The notes beneath the pieces are model-generated. The model was not told where the DNA came from. It did not search any database and saw only the letters and a list, made by a program, of their open reading frames with translations. Below, piece after piece: positions 32,684 to 44,119 of a DNA stretch of 64,000 nt. Source of the DNA: Ctena decussata (Eukaryota; Mollusca; Bivalvia; Lucinida; Lucinidae); contig OZ022509.1 in assembly GCA_963989385.1 (NCBI GenBank), positions 75,848,667-75,912,666 of the forward strand. Direction: 5' to 3'. Within the stretch, counting starts at the first letter, position 1. Each line of letters starts with the position of its first letter. The position numbers were made by a program, and so were the translations under genes.

Positions 32684-33299
32684 CACTGCTAAAAATATTT
32701 AAAGGAACACCTGATATTTTTCCATAGACGACAGTGCAACGCATCCCCACTTTGAGGTTATATACTTTCGATCGATAAAGACACGGAATTTCCATTTATT
32801 TTGCCATATTTCAAAAAGGGGCGAGGTTACTGACCGCACAATTTTTGATCCGATATTTGTCCTGCCCTTGTCCATGCACAGGTTTAAGTAAAACTGGAAT
32901 TTTGCTAAAAATTTGCAAATTTTCAGAACAGGTAAACAGCGTAAAAATTTCAACCAAAATCAAAAGAACCATTTTGTCTATGAAAATGAATGTCTTTCAA
33001 GATGAACCTTAATGAGAAGATCCCTTTGAACTGAAGTTTATCAGATTTTACAGACTTCAAAAAAATTACTCAATTTCAGAAAATAAGAAAATTGCAAAAC
33101 TTGTACCATGGAAATGAGCAGGGCATCTGTTGTGTTTAAATTTTGATCGTCTTAAACTTCGATTCTTCTTAAAAGTGCTGCAAAAAGATAGAAATTCTTG
33201 CTCTCTGACGGTCAAATTTATGGGCCGTTAAATTGGGCATATGTTATAGTAACATCTATGGTAAAATACTTGCTGTTCCTTTAAATATTTTGAGCAGTG
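32684..33299. mobile_element. TA-flanked 616-bp TIR element (CACTGCTNAAAATATTTAAA)
   Basis: Ends CACTGCTAAAAATATTTAAA and TTTAAATATTTTGAGCAGTG; the symmetry continues about 45 bp inward (CCATAG / CTATGG). TA on both sides (32682-32683, 33300-33301). An 84-codon minus ORF at 32699-32953 lies inside but has no DDE-type motif, so it is presumably a deletion derivative of a TA-targeting transposon. Confidence 0.8.
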
Positions 33300-33551
33300 T
33301 ATTAAAAAAAAGACACTGTTTCAAGAGGGCAGGGGGGGGATGGGGATGGGGGACTCTTTCTTTTAAGTGTAGACCGATTAACTGAACAAGAAGTCATGTA
33401 AATTATTTCCCTTTGTAATATATGCGAAAAAGAGGTGTACATGTAACATACATTCTCCTTAAACCAAACAACACAAAAACACTACACGCTGAACAAGGAA
33501 ACGTATTCATTCAATGTAATATGAAAACTAAGTCTGTATGCTGAGACAACA

Positions 33552-33762
33552 TTAACGCTTAATGCGCCAAGAAGCAGATGACAAAATTTACGTCTGCAGA
33601 ATTTCAAATAATGTTTCGTCCAAGTTATATAATATTGAGAATTCAAAGACTAGAGGACAAATAGTGTAGATCTAGGTGAGGTGGCTCATTATGAGCCACC
33701 TCATCTGGTTCTACACTATTTGCAAATTTAACTATTTTCATTTTTGGCGCTTGAAGGGTTAA
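33552..33762. mobile_element. TTAACTCTTT-type TIR element, copy 3
   Basis: Left TTAACGCTTAATGCGCCAAG, right TTTTTGGCGCTTGAAGGGTTAA. AGCAGATGACAAAATTTACG precedes a hairpin core at 33659-33724 (CAAATAGTGTAGATCTAGGT..GGTTCTACACTATTTGC, tip GGTGGCTCATTATGAGCCACC). Confidence 0.82.
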
Positions 33763-33861
33763 CTAGCAAATTGCTGTCTCTTGTACATGTAACGCCACCC
33801 ACTGATAAAATGCCTAATTAGGAAATGTTAGCTACAACTTTTGTCTGACTGGCAAAATGTG

Positions 33862-34081
33862 CAGGGGCCATATTAATAAAACGACTTAAGTGGTTGCTAT
33901 GCTGTTACTAGGGCTGAATTTATATGAAGGAGATTCCCTACAACTATGTTTGCTCTGGAGGAACAGTCTAAAAGGCTGTTCCTCCAGAGCAAATTTCATT
34001 GTTGTAGGAAATCTCCTTTATAGAAATTTAGCCTTAGCAACAGCATAGCAACCACTTAAGTCGTTTTATAAATATGGCCCC
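33862..34081. mobile_element. CAGGGGCC palindrome (family F) copy 2
   Basis: Left CAGGGGCCATATTAATAAAA, right TTTTATAAATATGGCCCCAG. The tip at 33954-33994 is GCTCTGGAGGAACAGTCT with its complement; arms contain AAACGACTTAAGTGGTTGCT. The best copy of the family. Confidence 0.85.
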
Positions 34082-34936
34082 AGATCCTCATTAAGCTACT
34101 TTTGGAGCAGAATGATTTTTATTAGTACTTGGCTGTTTTCACTGTCTGCATACTTAGAGCTTAGACTGTATTCTGTAGTGTGGGAGGTTAGGCCTGCTGA
34201 CGCTAAAATTGAAATCAATTAAGAATTACAAGAGTCGCCACTTATCTCAAGAATCAATAAAACATAAAACACTTCCGAAGAGAACAAGCTACAACTTTGC
34301 ATGTTTATTTTCACTATTACAAAGTACATCGTAAAGAGAGAAATGCATTGTGCGCGAAAAATTAATTTGGTGTTGCGAATGGTGTTCATTTCATATATGA
34401 ATTAATTTCCGCATATCTGAACGGAAATTTGTTGAATTGAGATTCTTTGTTATCTGTTAGTTGAACGAACAAGTCTTATCCACACAGTGAGTACAAAAGT
34501 CTACATAAAGTGCTCAGATCTTCCAAAACCCAAGCAGATGCCCTCTTAATGTTGTTTCTCACACTTTAGAATTCCAAAGTATAGGACTTGTTGCTGTTAA
34601 AAAGGGTTTACATATATGAAAAGATCAAAGGTTATTTTTCTTAGCAAAAACTGAAGAGAGAAAAAAATTATTATTGGAAATGTATCTAGGTCTGAAGGTA
34701 CTTTTTTGCATTAAGAAAGCCGTGACGGCAATTATTTTTAAATAAATTGAAAATGAGAAATAAATGAATAAATAAAATAAATAAAAAAAAAAATGAAATT
34801 CGATGAATCCCACAACCATGCTTTATTTGTAGTTTTATGATACCTTTGTTCAGTGTGTTTTAATGTGTTTTAATTTCCCTTGTGTGGCTTGGAAAAAATA
34901 TCAGATTGATATCTGACCTATTTTTGTTCCGCAATT
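34082..34936. other. No gene recognised
   Basis: AT-rich; TAAATAAA-type low-complexity sequence at about 34738-34793. No motifs. Confidence 0.4.
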
Positions 34937-35025
34937 TAATAATAATAATAATAATAATAATAAAGACTTTATTTTCAGTGGGTAACACAATTAGCTACAA
35001 GCTACTCTTCCTTGAGGCCCACTTA
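34937..35025 (-). mobile_element. LINE 3' end with (ATT)n tail
   Basis: On the minus strand the sequence runs GTGGGCCTCAAGGAAGAG..GTAACCCACTGAAAATAAAGTC and ends in (TTA)n at 34937-34963. AATAAAG next to a trinucleotide tail is the usual 3' end of CR1-like LINEs. No coding part remains. 35026-35318 may be more of its 3'UTR but is not recognisable. Confidence 0.6.
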
Positions 35026-35318
35026 ACAAAATATGTACAAATCAAAACATATATCAAATACAAATATACATCATACACTGTTCAAAACATAATATCAATT
35101 ACAAATATACAACATACACTGTTCAACGAAACCAAAAATTCATTTTTACAGGCCTGATCACAATCACTCCTTCTCTCAAGATAAGAAAAAGCACTAGCAG
35201 CAATCAGTACTACCGCAAAATTCTAAATATTGGGACCACCCAAAATAATCACCGCAACTGTCCCAAACATGGAACAGCCTGGTTTTCAAAAGCGGTAGCC
35301 AAAAGATTCAGACGGAAT

Positions 35319-35388
35319 AGCAAACAGTGTAGACCCTGATCAGACTGCTCCTCTAGGAGCAGCCTGATAGGAGTCTGCTCTGTCCGCT
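35319..35388. repeat. CAGTG hairpin, solo copy
   Basis: AGCAAACAGTGTAGACCCTG and AGGAGTCTGCTCTGTCC around GACTGCTCCTCTAGGAGCAGCC. The right arm is diverged. No terminal repeats of any of the three host families are found next to it. Confidence 0.6.
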
Positions 35389-35625
35389 CAGACCTATCAA
35401 TCCCAATACATAGAACTTTTACGGTATAATACGCTTAATGGATTATAAATTTTGTCGCAAAAATCAGTGTAAATATATCAACTCACATCCTTCCCAGAAT
35501 ATCCGATAACAGTGTTGTGCCAGAATTAAAAATGGCAATGCCGCCTGCACTGAGCAGAGCGTCAAGAGTCGTCATTTCTCGAAGGTGTATAAAACAGCAC
35601 TTGCTCAATTTATACCACGCATTTA

Positions 35626-35695
35626 TTCCGTTCTGTTGCATTCTATTTTGTTGTGTTCTAGCTCATAAGCCTGCAAGGTCGTCGTGACACCACAG
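35626..35695 (-). mobile_element. LINE family A 3' fragment
   Basis: TTCTGTTGCATTCTATTTTG followed by AAGCCTGCAAGGTCGTCGTGACACCACAG parallels the 3' end at 393-460 (CTTGCAAGGTCGTTGGGGCACCA). Only about 70 bp remain. Confidence 0.6.
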
Positions 35696-36574
35696 ATAAA
35701 AGTCAGCAGAAAGCTGTTTAAAAAAATATTGTACCTCGCATGCTTGTTCTTTCTTGCTCCGAGTAAAGAAGTGTTTAGCTATCAGATAAACAAAGGGCAT
35801 ATGTCGCATATGTAAATGCACTTTACAACTTTACATATAAAATTTTCAGTTTATCATGCCTCTAATACGTTGCATCATGTTTTTGAGTAAACATGAAAAT
35901 CGTTGAATGGCCCATTACTCGTGACTCATTTAAACTTATTAGTGAAATTGGATTGGTCCCCTTGATTGTCCCCACTCTAGGAACAGTATGAAATAAGTTC
36001 CAGCTGGTGTGCGTTAAAAATTGTACTGAAAATACTGCGCAGAGCTCCAGATACATGTAAGTTGCGATAACAGTGATACTTCCTTTTTTCTTATTTCTAA
36101 TGAAAACATATGTTGTGACCCCTCATTAGAAACGTCTCAGCGAGAGGGCTCTAATTAGGGATTAAAATGCAACGAGGCGGTTCTAATAATGGGTCGTAAC
36201 GTATGTAATATGGACAAATAAGGATATCTCTGTCTGCCCTTCTTACCTGGAGCGCTGTAACTGGAAATCAGGTTAAACTGCAGGATTTGTCTAATTATCC
36301 AATGTTCCTATATTTCCAACAGCAAGTACAAAGGTGTAAGTGGGCTGAGCACCCAATAAAATGGTATTAAACTGAAGATACGGCTCAGACATTCTCTAGA
36401 TCTCACACAGGTTTCATCAGGGAAAGAATTCGGTAATTGAAAACAAATGTGATGCTTAGACTTCTATCATTATTAAAGCCAGGAAAATGGTGTAGTTATT
36501 GTTTTTGAACAGTATGCGGTGTCTTGAAACACGAAACGGGTGGGATAAAAAAGTAATTTACAGGGGTGCATTAC
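35696..36574. other. No gene; diverged hairpin
   Basis: 36104-36215 carries CATATGTTGTGACCCCTCAT and GGCGGTTCTAATAATGGGTC, an imperfect hairpin related to the one at 31784-31854. Nothing else was identified. Confidence 0.4.
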
Positions 36575-36680
36575 AGGGTAGCATTACATAAAGCCTTTCA
36601 TTGCCAGCCTCCGATCGTCCAGTTATGACTGAAATGCTGTTGGATAGGATGTAAAATCGCGCGTCAGCCATCCATTTAGT
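36575..36680 (+). mobile_element. S2 SINE, 3' part only
   Basis: GCATTACATAAAGCCTTTCA, CCTCCGATCGTCCAGTTATG, CTGAAATGCTGTTGGATAGG and a CAGCCATCCATTT tail. The tRNA-like head is absent. Confidence 0.7.
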
Positions 36681-36716
36681 TTAAATATATTTTATTGCCA
36701 AATAATATATACAGTA

Positions 36717-36765
36717 ACCGGGTTGGACCACAAGTTCTTACAACATTAATTACGGTCCTCCCCAT
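36717..36765 (-). repeat. Dispersed repeat fragment, partner of 195-250
   Basis: GGTTGGACCACAAGTTCTTA followed by CAACATTAATTACGGTCC, preceded by TTTATTGCCAAATA. The interval up to 37550 beyond it has a G-run at about 36969-36989 and no recognised gene. Confidence 0.5.
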
Positions 36766-37550
36766 ACAATTGTATAATACAAAGTTACAGGCAATGACAT
36801 GAAAATTAGACATACTGTAAGTAAGGTGTAAATTCTATAGAGCTCAGACATATAACAGGAAAGATAGAAAACATGTACAAAGAAAGTAGCAGCAACTAAT
36901 GCAGTAAGCAGCATCCAGTCTGACATCAACAGCAGCCATTATGATATAGCAGGCAGGTAAGGAGGGGCGGGGGGGGGGGGGGGGGGGGGAGAAGGGTTTG
37001 GGGAATGGAAATGGAACTGGTCTTTCTGTACCCTCGAACTAGTTCTTCTATTGTTGGGCAGACTCAGGTTTGGTATAGCTTCATTCACCTGAAAGAAATA
37101 AATGAATATAAGATTACAGCCTGATCATTAAATTATAAAATGGTTAAGAAGGATAGCCAGATCGCTAAGCTGATGGTGACACATGACCGAAGAAGATAAA
37201 ATTGTCCTTTACAGAAAGTGCATCGGAGCCATATAATATGAAATGAACTCCTAGAGGATGAAATTTTCTGGTTGCTCGAAATAGGATTAGTCGTTCATTG
37301 CTATACCTTTCACATTAAAAAAAAAATAATGTTCAGCATCTTCAATACTATTCCGTCAGTCGCATATTGGTGAGTCTTTAAGATGGTTTTGATACAGATC
37401 GTTGTTGAGATTACTGCATCTGTTCCTTATTCGACAATGGAATACAGATTCAGTTCTCTTGCCTTGGATAAAGTATTTCGAAATTTGCAGAGAAATATAA
37501 ATATGCTATTTTAATTTTAATTTGAATGAATTAATTGACGTTTCAGATCG

Positions 37551-37963
37551 AAGTTTAAGCTTAATCGTAAAACGCTGAATCAGCTTTACTTTTCGTATTT
37601 GAGACCCTTGGTTGAGTATGCTTCATTCGTATGGGATGGGTGCACAATGTAAGAGAAGGAACAACTCGAACGATTTCAGTGCGAAGCTGCTCGAATAGTC
37701 ACCGGGTTAACCCGTTCTGTTTCATTAGATAATTTAATGACCGAAATAGGATGGCTTCCTTTGTCCGATCGTCGCCAGTTTCAAAAGTTGATAACTATGT
37801 ATAAAATTGTCAATGGTACTGCACCAGAATATTTATGTAATATGTTGCCTCCTCTTGTTGCCGAGAGAACTGTATTATTATGAACAGAAGAACCATAATA
37901 TTTGCCAAATCCTTTATTTCTTCAGGTTCACTTTTGTGGAATAACTTACCTCTTTCTAAATAG
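37551..37963 (+). pseudogene. LINE reverse transcriptase C-terminal remnant (family D-like RT)
   Basis: Translation in the frame of 37551 gives KFKLNRKTLNQLYFSYLRPL, VEYASFVWDGCTM, then a TAA at 37650-37652. It continues EKEQLERFQCEAARIVTGLT and EIGWLPLSDRRQFQKLITMY, then KIVNGTAPEYLCNMLPPLV. After about 37874 the frame changes and FAKSFISSGSLLWNNLP reads at 37901-37951. This is the region after the RT catalytic core (thumb and C-terminal domain) of a CR1/Jockey-like element. At least one stop and one frameshift make it nonfunctional. It is a different family from the elements at 4531 and 42260. Confidence 0.8.
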
Positions 37964-38572
37964 CCATCCATCATCATCATATTTCAATTCTCATATCGAC
38001 GTTACCCCCGCACCTCAGCGGAACGAATCCATATATAGCCGCAGTAACGGGGCGCCGAGCGTCCGTCCATGTATTCAGCCATCCATTTAAACGAAGTGGT
38101 TAAATAATATGGGAAAAAGGTTTAGCTATTAGCATTCTGGCTGCAATTTGCATAAACCAAAGACGGCAATTAAAATTGATTCTTAAGAAGCAACAAGCAG
38201 TGTTTTTCTGTTCATATAAGGCAATGCATCTTCTTTGTCTCAGAAAGCTACACTGCTGTTATTTCTAGAGACTTTGATGAAAATGTCACTCAAAATTCTC
38301 TCTTTATCGATTATGAACATAAAATGTGGAAACCGTCTTCACTTGAAATATTCGGAAAGTGTGATAGTACAAACAGTTTTTTATCCTTATCAGGCTGCTC
38401 GTTAGGAGAGGTGTGATCATGGTCTGTACGTTTTGGTATTTTAAAGGCGAATGGTTACACTGTAAGTAGAAGCAGCTTCGTAATTTTCATTTAAGCCTCC
38501 TTTGTACTGGGAGTCAACACTTAAAAGAAAGAATTTGCTTCCCCGGGAACGAATTCTTCATTAAAAAGTAGA
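37964..38572. other. No gene recognised
   Basis: No TIR, tRNA-like head or protein motif was seen. Confidence 0.4.
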
Positions 38573-38654
38573 CCAGGCCCCGAGGTTAGAAAACTGTTTT
38601 TTTCGTGCTCAACTCAGCTAAGCATGAAAAAAGTTGTACAACCTCGGGGCCTGG
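38573..38654. mobile_element. Family D palindrome, short form
   Basis: CCAGGCCCCGAGGTT and AACCTCGGGGCCTGG are perfect 15-bp inverted repeats, but the interior (TTTTTTCGTGCTCAACTCAG) is only 52 bp and differs from the other copies. It is either a deleted copy or a sister family with the same ends. Confidence 0.75.
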
Positions 38655-38853
38655 CCAGGACCCAGTAGTTCAAAACTATCGACGTCGTTAGTTAACGAGA
38701 CATTAATTTTTCAAACGAATCGAACGCAAAAGTACTCCCATTTTTTGCTGAAAAAAAAGTCAGAGGAGCTTTTGCAGTAAGCTCCTCTGACTTTTTTTCA
38801 GCAAAAATATGAGCACAAGTTTAAGGAATGATTTTGAACCTGGGCCCAGCAAT
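38655..38853. repeat. Hairpin with CCCAG-GTTCAAAA ends
   Basis: The central stem at 38743-38806 is near perfect (TTTTGCTGAAAAAAAAGTCA and complement, AGAGGAGCTT at the tip). Outer CCCAGTAGTTCAAAAC and TTTTGAACCTGGGCCC form a weaker terminal stem. It abuts the family D element. Confidence 0.6.
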
Positions 38854-39192
38854 TATTTATAGCCTAACTTGACTTATCAGCATAGAATAATATAATTTGA
38901 TTTTACAAAAAATTATATAAAGTCCACTTTACTTTAAGCGTACTAAAAGACTTAAGAAACCATCGACTTACCACTCATTAAGCTAATGATGCTTTGAACA
39001 ACATGGCCCGGATGTCCAATTATTTCGCGTAAATACAGAACATTAACAGGATGCGCTTCTAGCACGAATTAGTGTCATGTTCTTGGAAGAAAATCAGTGA
39101 ATTGTATTTTAATCTGCTTTATCTTTGTTCCGTAAATTACTGGGGCTTTAAATTTCAGAAATGGTGTTTTCTTCCACTTTCACATTTCAAGA

Positions 39193-39347
39193 CAGGGTTC
39201 GAGGTTTATAAAACTTGAGAATAATCTCAAACTCAAAATAAAGCACACTGATTGGCTGCTTCCGAGCATGTGCTCGGAAGCTGCCAATCAGTGTGCTTTA
39301 TTTTGAGTTGGAGAATGTACTCAAGTTTTATAACCTCTGGGCCAGGC
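39193..39347. mobile_element. Family D palindrome copy 3
   Basis: CAGGGTTCGAGGTTTATAAA to TTATAACCTCTGGGCCAGG. Arms contain AAATAAAGCACACTGATTGG; tip CCGAGCATGTGCTCGG. Pairing is almost complete. Confidence 0.85.
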
Positions 39348-39422
39348 CTTCAGTTCAAAGAAGAAATTTCTTTCTTTCATAAGCAACTTCTTCTTTCTTA
39401 AATATTTTAGATAAGGGGGATA

Positions 39423-39635
39423 CAGTCAACTCTAGCTACCTGAAAGTCGAAGTTCATCCCACACTACTGATATCTCAAAGTAAATTTTCTGGTCCCAGAA
39501 AATTTACTTTGACATATCATTAGTTTGAGACAGAAGGAGTTGAAATATAGCGAAAATTAGGAAATGTGTCCAAACTATATTCTTTGATATGAGTTACTTT
39601 GAGATAACAATGTTCGAGATATCGAGGGTTGGCTA
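39423..39635. mobile_element. Family C TIR element copy 5
   Basis: CAGTCAACTCTAGCTACCTG to GATATCGAGGGTTGGCTA; central GGTCCCAGAAAATTTACTTT with complement. Orientation is opposite to copies 1-3, judged by the asymmetric AAAATTAGGAAATGTGTCC segment. Confidence 0.85.
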
Positions 39636-40136
39636 TATATTGACCCACTCATTCAGATTTAGAATGGGAAGTTCTCCTCATCTCTGAGCCCGAAGAATGA
39701 ATGGCTTAAACCATCTATATCCTTGAATATATAATTTCATCCGAGGATATCCATGTTTCAATCACCAGCTGTTCATCTATTTGAAACAACCCAGACCTTA
39801 GACTGGACGATTATCATCAATCTGTCCATCCAGTTCTAGGCAAAGAATATTGATTCCAAACACTGTCGGCGTTTTAGTTTGAAAGCGTGGCTTTCCTGCA
39901 TGATATGATTATTATCTTTCTACCTATTAACTTCCAATATTGTTTGATGAAAATGCTTTTTGAGTGTTTGGAGCGTCAAACCATTCCAAGAACTGGATCG
40001 TTGGTCGGACTGATAAGGCTTGGTTCAGATTATATCCATGATACTTGACGAGCTCTTTCTGAAATACCTAATACCCTACGATTCAAACCAGCCAACCAGT
40101 TTTAGTATACAGTATAGGGTGCAATTCGAGGCAGGG

Positions 40137-40315
40137 TGTGACGTTTCACCCTGTCTAGAATTGGATGGTCGGTGCTGACATCAAATCTTGTCTAGTACTA
40201 GATGGCTGGTGGTGACGTCACACCCTGTCTAGATTTGGATGGTTGGTGCTGACATCAAATCTTGTCTAGTACTAGATGACTGGTGGTGACGTCACATCCT
40301 GCCTAGAATTGGACG
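40137..40315 (+). repeat. About 75-bp tandem repeat, 2.3 units
   Basis: Units anchored at 40151, 40226 and 40299 share CTGTCTAGA-TTGGATGGT and GTGCTGACATCAAATCTTG, with GGTGGTGACGTCACA. Flanking 39636-40136 and 40316-40624 hold nothing recognised. Confidence 0.75.
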
Positions 40316-40624
40316 GTTGATTGCATGTTTAGCAGCATCGACAAGATCTTCCGATTATGTCAAGGATGTAGATGCTGAACTCTTTCTTTAATACCTGTGT
40401 AGTTTGTTTGTTCATTGTAAATTAGCTTTCGTTATAGTGCTGATAGGCAGATGCTCTACATGTGTAATAGCTTTAATGATTGATGTTTAATAACAACAGC
40501 AACAGGATAAATAAACAGCGAAGGTATGAAAACATTCAAGGCTGTCTGCTATAAGAGATGCAACAGGCACTGGCATTTACTATCTCTCGTGCCGACGTAC
40601 AGGGGAAAATCTTTTAAATAAATT

Positions 40625-40842
40625 GCCTCTCGTTATTTCAAACACCAATATCTCAAAATACCCTTTTATATCTAAGAATATAGTTTTGAAAATTTTGCTA
40701 TTTTTCTTTCTTCTTCACAGCTCAACGCCTGTCATCTCAAACTACTTGTATCTCAAAGTAAATTTTCTGGGACCAGAAAATTAATTTTGAGATATCAGTG
40801 GTTTGAAATGAACTTCGGTTTCGAAATATCGAGAGTTAACTG
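40625..40842. mobile_element. Family C TIR element copy 6, left end decayed
   Basis: The right end GAAATATCGAGAGTTAACTG and the centre CTGGGACCAGAAAATTAATT are clear. The left end is degraded to CTCTCGTTATTTCAAACACC. Confidence 0.75.
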
Positions 40843-41085
40843 CATTTATTTATCCACTTTAAAAGCGCGCTGTGACACAATTGTTCTAAAGTGATCTGAA
40901 CTGTCCTTGACAGTATGTCACACTTTTTAGACTGTTGCTAGACTATCCAGAGTTGCCTTATTTTCAAGTTTCTAAGAGCAATGTTTTTCCGTTAAGAGTA
41001 GACCCCATTTTGGAACGACTACGTCATCCGGGGTAGCAAATTGGTGAAAAAAAATATAGAACTATACCGATACACCATCAACCGC

Positions 41086-41260
41086 CAACGTGCTGGCCTG
41101 TTGATCTTGTGGTACCGGGTTCGAGTCCCGCAGAAGGCGGAAATCTTTTCAACTGTAAACGGAGTTCCATTGCACACATCTTTTCACTATCACTCTCCCA
41201 TTGGTCTTACATAAGTGAAACACTATTGAAAAGAAGCAGAATTACCGATTACCTCTTGCT
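41086..41260 (+). mobile_element. S2 SINE, head-truncated
   Basis: AACGTGCTGGCCTGTTGATC, B-box GGTTCGAGTCCC, then GGAGTTCCATTGCACACATC and CACTATTGAAAAGAAGC. The A-box half of the head is missing. Confidence 0.75.
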
Positions 41261-41562
41261 TAAAGCTTTATTTTCTTTGTTTGTCTTCAAATTCTACTCT
41301 TTAAAAGCCCCATTGCTCGATCATCTATGACCGTAAGCGGTACTAATCTATTTAATCTCGACCTCTTTTTTTATTTTATCTTCGAGTAATTATACATAGT
41401 GCCATTTCATAGCATTTATGCTTATCAGCTTTATCGATTTCAGAGGGGATTTTGTAGACATGAACGTAGTTGAACGTATTGAGTCATTAATTTTGGATTT
41501 AGCTTATAACTGTGATGATTATCAGTTATCTAGTTACCCTAGTAATTGGACAGATTCTCTGA

Positions 41563-41633
41563 GCAAACAGTACATACCCTGATCAGGCCGCTCCTTACTT
41601 AAAGAGCGGTCTGGTGAGGATCTGTCCTGTTTA
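41563..41633. repeat. CAGTG hairpin, solo copy
   Basis: GCAAACAGTACATACCCTGA, tip GGCCGCTCCTTACTTAAAGA, right arm TGAGGATCTGTCCTGTTTACC. The following 41634-42259 has a weak palindrome at 41922-42000 (AGATCAGTCTGCATTTGCA) and a C-run at 42125-42140, but no gene. Confidence 0.55.
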
Positions 41634-42259
41634 CCTAAAGTATCCGAGTAATCATTTTATTGATACACGAAGAATGAAAAGATTTGGTCGAACTCGGAGA
41701 TGGGCGAATCCGTTATAGAAATGGTTGGGGTCTCTGCGAATGTTTTGGGATAATGCAATAATCTGTTCCACAGAGCTTTACGTATTAAATGGCTACCGCG
41801 GGAATTGTGTTTTTAGTTTATTATGAAGCTTTCCATCAAAAGCAAGAAAGCAAAATACGATATATGAATCTCATGGCTCGACAAAAAAATGCTTGTGTCA
41901 TATAATGACTTCAGATGTTTAGATCAGTCTGCATTTGCAATCTGGTCAGTGCATAGGCAGTCCGCCTGTATAAGTAGGCTGCCTGGAGCATTTGCAGTTC
42001 ACATTATTAACAACATGAATTCCAGTGCAAAGTACACTTGAAGCTAAAAAAAAGGAAAATACGACAATATTTTATTAAGGTCTTATACGACACAGCAGTC
42101 AAACAGGGCAAGCCCCACCTCCTCCCCCCCCCCCCCCCCCGACTCGACTTCCCCGTTAATTTATTACTAACCGTTCCAAGGCGGTCCTTCTGTTGCGTCA
42201 TTGCTTGTTGGCTTATAACTGAAGGCGTATAGCTGCACTTTTCTATTTGTTCATTACCT

Positions 42260-43253
42260 CTCCTATTCCTGGTATACATCAATGACCTGCCCTCAAGTAC
42301 GACTCTTCGCAGATGACTGTCTGCTGTACAGAGTTATACGAGACCAGAAAGATGCAGAGTCACTACAGAGAGATCTTAATCATCTACAGGAATGGGAAGA
42401 GATTGGCAGATGGTATTTAACCCAGACACGTGTGAACACATCCCGATCACCAACTAGCGAAATGTCATCACAACCTCTTACAGCATTCATGGACAGACCT
42501 TGAAAGAAACGTCAAAAGCAAAGTACCTTGGAGTCACCATAGACAGTAAACTGTCCTGGAACAGCCATATTGATGCAGTGACGAAAAGGGCCAACCAGAC
42601 TACAGCTTTCCTTCGCAGAAATCTTTCAAGCTGCCCAAAGGATGTTAAGGCCAATTGCTACAAGTCCATAGTTCGTCCACAGCTTGAGTATGCTTCGACG
42701 GTATGGGACCCAGTAACAAAATCCAACATAGCCAAATTGGAGTCTGTTCAGAGACGTGCCGCCAGGTTTTGCTGCAATGACTACTGCCGAACCAGCAGTG
42801 TCACTTCAATTTCGCAAGAACTTGGATGGGAGGACCTTCAATCAAGGCGAGACCAGAGCAAAGTCACAATGATGCACAGGATCGTCAATAACCTCGTTGA
42901 AATCCCTTCAGGCCAGTACCGGACAGCCACAGGAGTAGCAACTAGAGGACACCATCAACGATTCCTGCCAATATTTTGTTCCATCAACGCCTACAAGGGA
43001 TCCTTCTTTCCATCAACAGTCCGTCTCTGGAATGGTCTGTCTGCCAAGGTCATATCTGCACCGACTCTGGATGACTTCAAGCTCCATGTCAATGCAGATG
43101 TCCTAAGACCGTGATTGTGAACAACATGTTTTTTTTTTCTATCTGATTTTAACTGTACATAAGAACCTCCCAGCACGAATGTTTTAAGGTTGTTCACAGT
43201 GCGACTATGCCATTATTGGCCATGCACTTAATTGGTAGATGTAGATGTAGATT
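42260..43253 (+). mobile_element. 5'-truncated LINE (family C-RT) with GTAGAT tail
   Basis: Begins within the RT palm and ends in the repeat GTAGATGTAGATGTAGATT (about 43234-43253) after a short 3'UTR, the usual product of incomplete target-primed reverse transcription. The 5' boundary is uncertain because the sequence before 42260 is not recognisable as RT. Confidence 0.78.
42266..43114 (+). pseudogene. LINE reverse transcriptase C-terminal half, two frameshifts and a stop
   Basis: Frame of 42266: FLVYINDLP, then a shift to the frame of 42282 for VRLFADDCLLYR (catalytic FADD) and DLNHLQEWE. It shifts back near 42402 for WQMVFNPDTCEHIPITN, followed by TAG at 42455-42457, then SYSIHGQTLKET. 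From 42500 it is open to 43114: KAKYLGVTIDSKLSWNSHI, ANQTTAFLRRNLSSCPKDVK, VRPQLEYASTVWDP, KLESVQRRAARF and the C-terminal FFPSTVRLWNGLS. Fingers and endonuclease are missing. The apparent ATG starts at 42282 and 42500 are fortuitous. The long final open stretch suggests a fairly recent insertion relative to the other LINEs here. Confidence 0.88.
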
Positions 43254-43287
43254 ATCTGTATATGGATAGGTCAGAGCTGACATCTTG

Positions 43288-43420
43288 ACTTTTCGCTTGT
43301 CTTGTCTTGGTTTGTGTGGCTGTGCGTCTTTATACTCGTAGTTTCGTTTCCCGTTCGGTGTTTAGAGCAAGATATGAAGATCGATTGTGTCGAGTCCTGA
43401 TCATTGTCTTCTCAGCTACT
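43288..43420 (+). repeat. Dispersed repeat, partner of 62850-62975
   Basis: Shares CTTGTCTTG-TTTGTGT, TTTCCCGTTCGGTGTTTAGAGCA (partner TTCCCATTTGGTGCTTAGGGCA), and ATTGTGTC-A-TCCTGAT. Function unknown; the partner lies next to the 44120/56640-type repeat. Confidence 0.5.
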
Positions 43421-43439
43421 TCTCTGTCTAGGACTAAAT

Positions 43440-43705
43440 AGAGGATCTTACATGAGTGCGCATGTATTATTGACTTTATTAAACGAGTTGGGGAAAAGAT
43501 AAGAGGCGAGGCTATTCCGAGCATCTTACCGGCTGAATAAATTCAATAATACAGGAGCGTGAATGCAAAAGTCTGTTTATCATATGACACATAAATAGCA
43601 TCTTATTAGTAAATTTTGCACTAAAACATCACGATTTCGCCATAAGAAAACGCGACGTTTTTATGGACGTCAACGCATATAACGTTACGACGTAATTTAC
43701 ACCTT
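43440..43705. mobile_element. Diverged palindromic element related to 60236-60520
   Basis: GAGGATCTTACATGAGTGCG at the left and CTGTTTATCATATGACACAT, AAGAAAACGCGACG, ACGTCAACGC further right follow the order of the intact copy. The terminal stem is degraded. 43706-44119 is unassigned AT-rich sequence. Confidence 0.55.
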
Positions 43706-44119
43706 TAATCCACTAGCTTTTTATCGTTTTTAATGCATGGCTTTATTTTTTCTCTCAAGTGCGACGTCATTTGATAAAAAAATGCAATATCCTACCATTT
43801 TCTCTGGACACTATCAACCAAACTTGGTTTGAGCGTGCATACACCTTAATACTATGACTTGCCGTATGCCATAAGAATTACTTTGCAGACATATAACTGC
43901 ACCTGTCTATTATGCAACAGCAAATCATCCATCAAACAAGCGTTTAGCAATATAATCATAACAATCAGTTAGCACAGATATGCGATAATGGTAGAATAAT
44001 TAACAGGTTGCTTATACAAGATAGTGTTTGCATGAAGTCACCAGATGCTGCAAACAAGATTATAGTATATGGATACAGTTTTTACATATTTTCCCATTTT
44101 TGCAAATAGAGATAATTTT

